This document shows, one piece after another, positions 14,262 through 64,000 of a DNA stretch of 64,000 nucleotides (positions are counted from its first letter, which is position 1; each line of letters begins with the position of its first letter). The stretch is taken from NCBI GenBank assembly GCA_963693365.1, contig CAVNZM010000009.1, positions 9,300,001 to 9,364,000 of the forward strand. The letters are read 5' to 3'. Made by a program: the position numbers and the translations under genes. The notes under the pieces were generated by a model. The model ran no database searches and was not told the origin of the DNA. It saw only the letters and a list, made by a program, of their open reading frames with translations. Source of the DNA: Amoebidium appalachense. Lineage: Eukaryota > Ichthyosporea.

Positions 14262-15983
14262 CTGCACAGATACCTCTTCCGACACCACCTCTCCAACTTC
14301 GCCTTCATCAGGTTTTGCATTGATGACATCATGACACCGTATTGATGAAGAAATTTCTAACCCCCCCCCCCCCCAAAAAAAAAATAAAAAAATAAAAAAA
14401 TAAAAAAAAAATAAACAGCACCAGCACCCAGTTCTTCATCTTCCTTACCATCTTCGTCTTCCTCATCTGAGTCAACCTCGACCACATCCGAGTCTACCTC
14501 TACCTCTATCTCAACCTCGATCGAGACAACACCTGCCACTACAGAGGAACCAACAACCACGGCCGAGCCCATCCCTCCTCCGGCCACGGAACCAGCAGTG
14601 CCTGAACAGCCCACGCCCGAGGCAGCTGCTACTACCGCGGTAAGCATTCCCCCTCCCTCGATAGTGGAAACCCCATCCTCTGAACCAGCACCCACTTCTG
14701 AGGCACCCACAAACCCTCCCTCGGAACAGGCAACCATTCCTCCTCCCACAGTGGCCGACACAGCCACCCCCACCGACAACCCATTCCCTCCTCCCTCGGA
14801 AACATCATCCTCGGCCCCGGTAGTGGCTCCCACCTCTAATGCTGCCCAGAGACCCTCTAGCCCATCTGCCAGCCCCTCTCCTTCCTCTTCCTCTGCGGCT
14901 GCCAATACCGGAGCACCAAGTTCCACCGAGGCTGTGCCTGAAAGTATGCCCCCCCCCCCCCCCCCCCCCTCCCCCCCCCTCCTCCCCTTCTCCCCTTCTC
15001 CCCCTTCCCCCCCCCCCCCCCCCCCCCCCCCCCTCTCCCCTCCCTCAGCCGCCGCCCACTCTCCACGCTCTCCCTGGACCTTCTCTTGGTTTGCCCATAT
15101 CCTTTTTTCGAAACTTTCAACTCGCTCCTCCTTGCACGACCAAGCTAGAATACAGTGTCGCAATTGTACCCTACTTTCATAGTCTAAGTTAGACATCTGC
15201 AAGTACTTAACTTCTCAACGTACGCGTGTCCCTATATTCTCCCCCTGTTTTCTTCTTTCGTTTTTGATACTGATTTGCGCATTTGCATCATATTTTCCAA
15301 TTTCATTGGATTCAAGCCCCGCAGCAACGACATAATTGCTGTGGCTGGCAGTACTTAGCTGCAACCCCCCCCCCCCCCCCCCCCCCGGGGCGCAAACACC
15401 CTCATCTCTCCCCCCCCCCCCCCTCTCTCTGTCTCCCCCCCCCCCCCTTCCTCTCCCTCCCTTTCCTCCCTTTCCCTCGTTCTCTCTCTCTCCCTCTCTC
15501 CCCTCTCCCCTCTTCCCCCCCACCCCTCCCCCGGGGGTAAACTACATGTTGAATGAACATTTTCAAGTGTGTTCATTACACCCGTCAGTTTCACATACGA
15601 CCCTATTAGTAACCATTTCCACATCACGCGTGGTCACTTATAATGATTTCTGTCCTCATTTTTCTCCTCTTACCTCTTATTCCCTTGCGTATACAGCCGA
15701 GAAAGACTTTGGGCCGTGGAGCAAGTGCAGTGTGACGTGTGACAAGGGCATCCAAGATCGTCAGTGCACTGTTGCTGGCAGTCAGTTCTGCCAGGGGGCC
15801 ACCATAAGACTCTGTGATGCTGGTCCCTGCCAGCGTAGTGCGGTTGTTGCTGATGGTAAAGCAAATACACATCATCAGGTGAAGAAGGAAAAGAAAGAAG
15901 AGAAGGAGGAGGGAAAGAAGGAGAAGAAGGAGCATAAGAAGGGGAGGAGAAGTGTGTGGATGTGGCTGTTTGGAGCTGAGTGA
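9220..15983 (+). CDS. Secreted ricin-like lectin / TSP1 modular protein (7 exons)
   Basis: Exons: 9220-9451, 10593-11021, 11711-11884, 13038-13141, 13625-13799, 14419-14943, 15697-15983; 1926 nt, 641 residues. The start at 9220 gives a signal peptide (MRYISTVLVLAVSASTLAS). Order: lectin-like repeat (YVLK...QLWEW...KCL, residues ~20-77); Cys module (~110-180) and TSP1-like (GEW...CTKDCGGG, ~180-220) in exon 2; second lectin-like repeat in exon 3 (YVLK...QLWIQ...NCL, ~221-278); second Cys module in exons 4-5 (CVGPCTDGSKACGF, ~279-371); Ser/Thr/Pro-rich mucin-like stretch in exon 6 (~372-546); TSP1 with WSKCSVTC in exon 7; then a Lys/Glu-rich tail. All junctions are phase 1 except exon 4/5 (phase 0). 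Predicted extracellular; no membrane anchor or enzyme motif. The QxW-like motifs suggest ricin-type sugar binding (inferred). Confidence 0.85.
10205..10400. repeat. C-rich low-complexity DNA in intron 1 of the lectin/TSP1 gene
   Basis: Poly-C blocks alternating with CT and CA on the sense strand, about 200 bp upstream of the exon 2 acceptor. Confidence 0.85.
11040..11300. repeat. Poly-C run followed by poly-A/GA-rich tract
   Basis: Just after the exon 2 donor, about 50 C run directly into A15 and then (AAAGA)n-like sequence. One of many C-to-A compound homopolymers in the window. Confidence 0.95.
11521..11612 (+). repeat. Dispersed ~100-bp repeat, copy 1 (poly-C tailed)
   Basis: Shares TTGTCCGTCGTGAATGT, then CTTCGTACT.TGTAACACATTC, with copies at 24475, 35285, 35545, 43052 and 49478, and is followed by C-rich sequence. 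Lies in intron 2 of the lectin/TSP1 gene. Confidence 0.6.
12885..13032. repeat. (CA)n with CACG variants, ending near the exon 4 acceptor
   Basis: Alternating CA/CG dinucleotides run nearly up to GCAACAG at 13031-13037, the acceptor of exon 4. The microsatellite occupies the position of the pyrimidine tract. Confidence 0.9.
14118..14260. repeat. (CA)n with a (GC)n core
   Basis: A GTGCGTGCGCGCGCGCACGC segment passes into about 45 CA units. Alternating purine/pyrimidine throughout, in intron 5 of the lectin/TSP1 gene. Confidence 0.95.
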
Positions 15984-16394
15984 GTGGAATGATTATTGGG
16001 TGCATGGATGTTACTATGTGTTACTATGCACACATGATTTGCTGTTAATACAATGTTAGTATGACAGAGGTTTATTGTTATAGGTCTAGATAGAGAGCTT
16101 GTTGAATAACTACTATTAGAGAATAAGGAGACCGATCCGATGTTAATAGATGGCTGTTGGTAACAGTATAGACAACACAAAGAAGACTTGGAAAAATAAG
16201 GCCCCGTGGGCTCGTGATATCACAGTTTTTCAACCCTTTTACCCTTTTATCAACAGAAAATATCTGGAAATAGTGGTATGTGCTAGCAACGAGGCGCATG
16301 TACATGACCCAGTGTACAGGTCCTGGTGAACCGTGGTGTATATATAGGCAGTCACCTGGTGGGTGGCAACACACTGCATCTCGAGCTCGAGGGC

Positions 16395-16400
16395 AATAAA
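16395..16400 (+). promoter_or_regulatory. Possible polyadenylation signal of the lectin/TSP1 gene
   Basis: AATAAA lies 412 bp after the stop codon. I did not find a nearer one. Assignment is by position. Confidence 0.35.
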
Positions 16401-17021
16401 TTCGATTGATATTTTAAGTATACCAATTATTTTATAGTGAAACTTAGCGCAAATCGAGTTCGCACACCGGGGAAGGTCGTACAGGTGCTCAAAATGGCTA
16501 CAGCAAAGCCGCCGTATTTTCGATTGCACATCTATGCAGAAGCGCAAGTCTTCATGTTACCAACCTTTCAAACTTTTTGCAAAGAAACTTTTATGTGGTG
16601 CTTTGCCTCTTATGACCAAAGTTGCCCACAGATCGGATGTGAAATTTAAAGGGGATCCATAGGAAGAGTGCAACCAAACCTTGGAGATGAGAAGATCTGA
16701 GCATGATTATGTGAACTATGAAACAGGTGAACTCACTTGTGGCCCATGGTCCCAATCAAATTATTGCACTGTGTAATACAATGACAAAGGATGCAGCAGA
16801 CCTAATTGAACAATCATTAAGAAGACTCCTAGGCATTTAACACTCATAAGTGCTCTGTGCGAGGGCAACACGTTCACGTATACACAAGCGCCGTACACAC
16901 ACGTACACAAAAAACGTTTTCTAATCGATTTGAAATCTCCTGCACCCGCTGCCCCGGCCCATACACACACACTGCTAGCTCTTGCGCATGCACACTGCGC
17001 GCAGTGCACACACACCTAAAT

Positions 17022-17067
<46 letters not shown>

Positions 17068-18582
17068 GGGTACGGTTCTGCGGTTGATGGGGATGCAAAA
17101 ATCATGGGGTTGGTGTGTATGTACATACGTATATGCCTGCCTATAGCTAGATATTCTCCGGAAGACCAACCGGTAGCTTGCAATAATTGTATGCTGATAT
17201 TAGGAGTCCACCCGGTAGCTTGCAATAATTGTATGCTGATATTGGGAGTGCACCATGGGGGAGCTCGAGTGACCCTATAAGATATCACCAATGTACGGAC
17301 ATGCTCACTGTGGTGTTTTGTTGTTTATTTTGCCACGTGGTCTGTTAAACCTCGTTGAATCAGCCTTGCGCGGAGAGAGCAATTAAATTGTTTGTGCAGT
17401 AATCCCCATATCATACATACAATGTGCACAAGTTGTTAATAATCCGATATATATATATATATATCGTGACGTACACGAGGCCATCAAATGTACGCACGTA
17501 CGCACACATGCGCGCGCGCACGCACGCACGCACGCACACGCACACACGCACACACACAAGTACACAGAGTCAAAAGCATGTGTCTAACGCGTGCACACTA
17601 CACAAGCACACGTATGCGCACGGACACAGGTGCACCGAGGCACATAAAAAGCACAGCCTCAATCTAGAGAGCAGTGCAATATTTCAGGAATCACGATATT
17701 TCAAGTGAATGTTTTTGATATGCATCCGCTTTATTTCAATATCTTCTTTGTGTGTCAAAGCATCCTGTGGGGGTTTGCTCTAATCGGGTTTTATCTTCAG
17801 GCCTTGAGAATGGTGTCGAACAACGACTAGTTACACACATCCGTACATAAACCGATTCTTGCAAGGCGGTACTAATCCTGCCCAGTCTGATACCATCATG
17901 TAAATACACATATGGTGCTTTCCGCTAGGCACAGGGTTGCATATGAGATGCTGACAAACTAAATCTTGTATTTTTGTCTTGGATTTTTCTATAGACGATA
18001 TATTATGATTCATACGTACGATCATCCAAGGTGCTATGCCAAAAAAAAAAACAGTGTGGTAGGAGGCCCAAGAGGAGTGATACTGTGTATGGAAATGTTC
18101 TTTCCCATGCAAAAAACACGGAAAAACAACCCAGAAAGCAGGGCTTTCCACATTCCCGCGATGCACACTCCCTAGTTCCGCACAAGATGTGTTGCTTAGA
18201 CGTAGCGATTACCCTCTTTGCCAGGTCTGTAGGTGAAAACAAAAAGATAGTCAGTAATCAAGCCAAGAATGGTGTAATTAGGGCACAAAAAAACAGCTGC
18301 TAACAATACACACACACACAATTTCAAAAACACACACACACACGCTAACACCCACCCACCCACCCACCCACGCACTCGAACCCACCAAACATGCCCCTCC
18401 CCCCTCCCCGAATCGCTACCATACACAAACCTACAAGCACTAACAAAGGCTAACAGGCGCGCACACACACCAACCCCAAATACACCCACATCCACCACCA
18501 ACGACAAGCATACACCTACAGCACGATCCCCCCCGCCTTCGCCCCCACCACCACCACCACCACCACCACCACCACAAAAAGA

Positions 18583-18625
<43 letters not shown>

Positions 18626-18809
18626 ACAAGCGCCACCACCCACCACAACCACCTACACATCCCCACCACTCCAGCAACACACAAATTCTTCTCTAGGCAC
18701 AAGCAGAGAAAGCGGAGGAAAAAGGAGCCACCAGGGACTGCACCCATTCATTTTTCACACAACACAAAACACAAAACAATTCATGCGGAAAAAGGAACAG
18801 CCTGAAGCT
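16401..18809. other. Intergenic between lectin/TSP1 and FIP1 3' side
   Basis: No supported gene. Holds a poly-G tract (17022-17065), an (AT)n run (17449-17464), a CA/CG-rich stretch (17505-17560), (CAC)n followed by poly-A (18541-18621), and short frames without recognisable motifs. Confidence 0.5.
17170..17253. repeat. 42-bp tandem duplication
   Basis: CCGGTAGCTTGCAATAATTG...GGAGT occurs at 17170-17211 and 17212-17253 with very few differences. Confidence 0.9.
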
Positions 18810-18898
18810 TTAAAACACCCTCATGTGTCGATTCCGTTTGCCAAGATTGAGGCAAGATAGACCAAACAGACATAAGGGAGAATGTGTCGGGCAAGAAT
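18810..18898 (-). CDS. Candidate terminal exon of FIP1 (weak)
   Basis: On the minus strand a (CA)n-type acceptor (ACACACAG) precedes an exon that accepts the phase-1 end of FIP1 exon 17. It reads 28 codons with a basic segment (GKRNRH) to a TAA. The phase fits and the acceptor style matches this locus, but the sequence has no recognisable conservation. An alternative 17-nt microexon lies near 19859-19875 (minus), with a GTAAGA donor. Confidence 0.25.
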
Positions 18899-19089
18899 CT
18901 GTGTGTTTGCACGCGTGTTTGTGTGCAGGTGCCCATGTGTCTTGTGTATGTATGTGTGTGTGTGTGTGTGTGTGGGCAATTCCCCTCCCCTCCCCCCTCC
19001 CCCTCCCTCTCTCTCATCCCCCCCCCCCCCCCCCTCTCCCCCCTCTCTTCTCTGTCACTATTAAGGTCTATCTAGTATTAATTTTTGAA

Positions 19090-19237
19090 GAGAGAGGGGG
19101 GGGGGGGGGGGGGGGGGGGGACACATGCCTACACAAGGTCAGTATATCACTGCTGATCTACCCTGTTAACGTGATGGGGTGGCCCAGAGTTAGTCAGCTG
19201 CACAGCCGAACATTGCATTTACCCCCCCCCCCCAAAA

Positions 19238-19296
<59 letters not shown>

Positions 19297-19353
19297 ATAT
19301 AGAGAAAAAAAAAACACCCAAACCCCAACCCAGACCCAGACCCACACCCAAAG

Positions 19354-19427
<74 letters not shown>

Positions 19428-19584
19428 GGGCAAGGGGGGGGGGGGGGGGGGGGAGGGGGGCAGGCGTTAGAATTTTGTTATGTAACACAATGAGAAAAGT
19501 AACGGTGCACAGAGAGATAAGATATGTTGACAGGGAAAGGGGATGTCATACGGGGGCCGTGTGTGTGTGTGTGAGTGTGTGTGC

Positions 19585-19629
<45 letters not shown>

Positions 19630-19672
19630 AGGGAGGGAGGGAGGGAGGGAGGGAGGGAGGGAGGGAGGGAGG

Positions 19673-19770
<98 letters not shown>

Positions 19771-19780
19771 AGTGTGATGG
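19090..19780. repeat. Poly-G, (AAAT)n, (GT)n and (GA)n block
   Basis: Poly-G (19098-19121), about 16 AAAT units (19238-19299), (GT)n into poly-G (19355-19453), then (GA)n/(GGGA)n (19587-19770). Lies between FIP1 exon 17 and the candidate terminal exon. Confidence 0.95.
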
Positions 19781-19879
19781 CCATCGAAATAAATAGAACT
19801 GAAGGGAAAGCATAGGGCAGCCATGTGATGTAAAAGATAGTGCACTCTTACCATCAAGACAGGACAAACTGAGAGGCCC

Positions 19880-19951
19880 CCCCCCCCCCCCCCCCCCCCC
19901 CCTCCTCCTTTTCCTCCTCCGTTATCCGTTCTTGCACCACACACACACACA

Positions 19952-20013
<62 letters not shown>
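19880..20013. repeat. Poly-C, then (CA)n switching to (GT)n
   Basis: Poly-C (19878-19902), then (CA)n at 19937-19953 passes directly into (GT)n to about 20012, so the CACACAC/GTGTGTG junction is a perfect palindrome. Confidence 0.95.
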
Positions 20014-20015
<2 letters not shown>

Positions 20016-20047
20016 ACTGGGTGAAAGATGAAGGGGTGGGCATGTAC

Positions 20048-33618
<13,571 letters not shown>

Positions 33619-34217
33619 CCTGTCGTTCAGCGCCTATAAACACTATAGACCTAAATGCTGCGAATAGAGTATCGAACAGGTATGTTTTGTCTATTTAGTG
33701 TTCTAATAACGACGAAAAACATTAAAAACATTGAAACATAACAACGCCCGTACAACTGAGACAGCCAGCGTCAAATAGAAAAAGCCCACGGTCCACCCGG
33801 CTGTGACTTTGGGTGAAGATTCGTTATTACGGATAGATGATACAGGAAATCAAATCTTGCGCCAATTTCGGGTTCTGGGCAGCCTGCAAAACAAGTTCTT
33901 TACAGCCTTAAAATACCGGAGATCTTAAATATCTATTTCGCACCCTGTCCTGGACAGCCCGCCCCCGCACTGCCGCAGTCACAGCCTGCCACAACTTCCA
34001 GTCTGCGCAGTCCGGTAAAAAAAAAAGAAAAGAGGCAAAAAAAAAAGAAACGAAAAGAAGCAGGGTTCTTTACATTTTTGGAAAACGGTGTTCTTCTGGA
34101 GCAAGAAGGCAGGCCTTTTTTTTATATTTACAATTTGAAGCGTTAGGAGCTTTCAACCTCGCACATCCCTGCAGAAAACAAGTCTTTTTGAACAAAGCTT
34201 GCAAGGACTCGCAAAAC
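33619..34217. promoter_or_regulatory. Divergent promoter region shared by FIP1 and the UBR gene
   Basis: The two start codons face away from each other with 599 bp between them, and the interval is free of long microsatellites, unlike the flanks. Both 5'UTRs and any core promoter must lie here unless an upstream non-coding exon exists. I see no clear TATA box. Confidence 0.6.
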
Positions 34218-63841
<29,624 letters not shown>

Positions 63842-64000
63842 GCCCAAGCACACCTGAAGGATTATGTATGTAGACGGTCTCGGGCGGTATGTTGGCTAAA
63901 AAATAGTATATCTAGTTCCGAGCAGGCAAATTAATGTGTATTTTGGGTGAAGCTGGAATGATAACTTTTTCTGTTACCGTGAGCCCCGAAAGACCATTTG
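63842..64000. other. 3' flank of the UBR gene
   Basis: No AATAAA and no further coding signal before the window edge. The polyadenylation site must lie beyond it or use a variant signal. Confidence 0.5.

Noticed and set aside
18196-18747. 183-codon minus frame downstream of FIP1
   Set aside because: Composed mostly of poly-A, (CAC)n and CA repeats read in reverse; only a short unrecognised N-terminal part is not repeat.

Overview
This is a nuclear eukaryotic window. Coding exons are short, bounded by GT-AG splice sites, and separated by introns packed with microsatellites: (CA)n/(GT)n, (CT)n/(GA)n, and very long poly-C/poly-G and poly-A/poly-T runs. The proteins are opisthokont-like: a FIP1 polyadenylation factor, a UBR1/UBR2-type N-recognin in about 37 exons, and a secreted ricin-like/thrombospondin-1 protein built from phase-1 exons. 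Together with a Ty1/copia element and a LINE remnant, this suggests an animal or a unicellular relative of animals (ichthyosporean-like). The species cannot be fixed from the sequence. All exon models come from reading splice sites and matching phases by eye.

Layout. 1-1054 (minus): right end of a truncated Ty1/copia element (LTR, polypurine tract, RNase H end of pol). 2024-2755 (plus): a Cys-rich four-repeat gene with two in-frame stops, called a pseudogene. 3.2-9.2 kb: no gene; tandem duplication, microsatellites, a decayed non-LTR retrotransposon (7500-8440, minus) and a small terminal-inverted-repeat element. 9220-15983 (plus): seven-exon secreted protein with a duplicated lectin-like/Cys/TSP1 unit. 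16-18.8 kb: no supported gene. 33618 down to 20048 (minus): FIP1, 17 exons, with a weaker candidate terminal exon at 18810-18898. 34218-63841 (plus): UBR1/UBR2-like E3 ubiquitin ligase, 37 exons, about 1710 residues. FIP1 and the UBR gene are head to head, with 599 bp between start codons.

The genes do not form one pathway. FIP1 acts in nuclear mRNA 3'-end processing, the UBR protein in N-degron proteolysis, and the lectin/TSP1 protein is predicted extracellular. What links them is intron architecture. Poly-C on the transcribed-sense strand often starts within about 30 nt of the 5' splice site, in genes on both strands. (CA)n microsatellites often run directly into the 3' splice site. A dispersed ~100-bp repeat that ends in poly-C occurs at least six times and may be one source of the C tracts. 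Two UBR exons have decayed tandem copies in the adjoining intron. A single-base G excess in UBR exon 2 is either a base-call error or a disabling frameshift.
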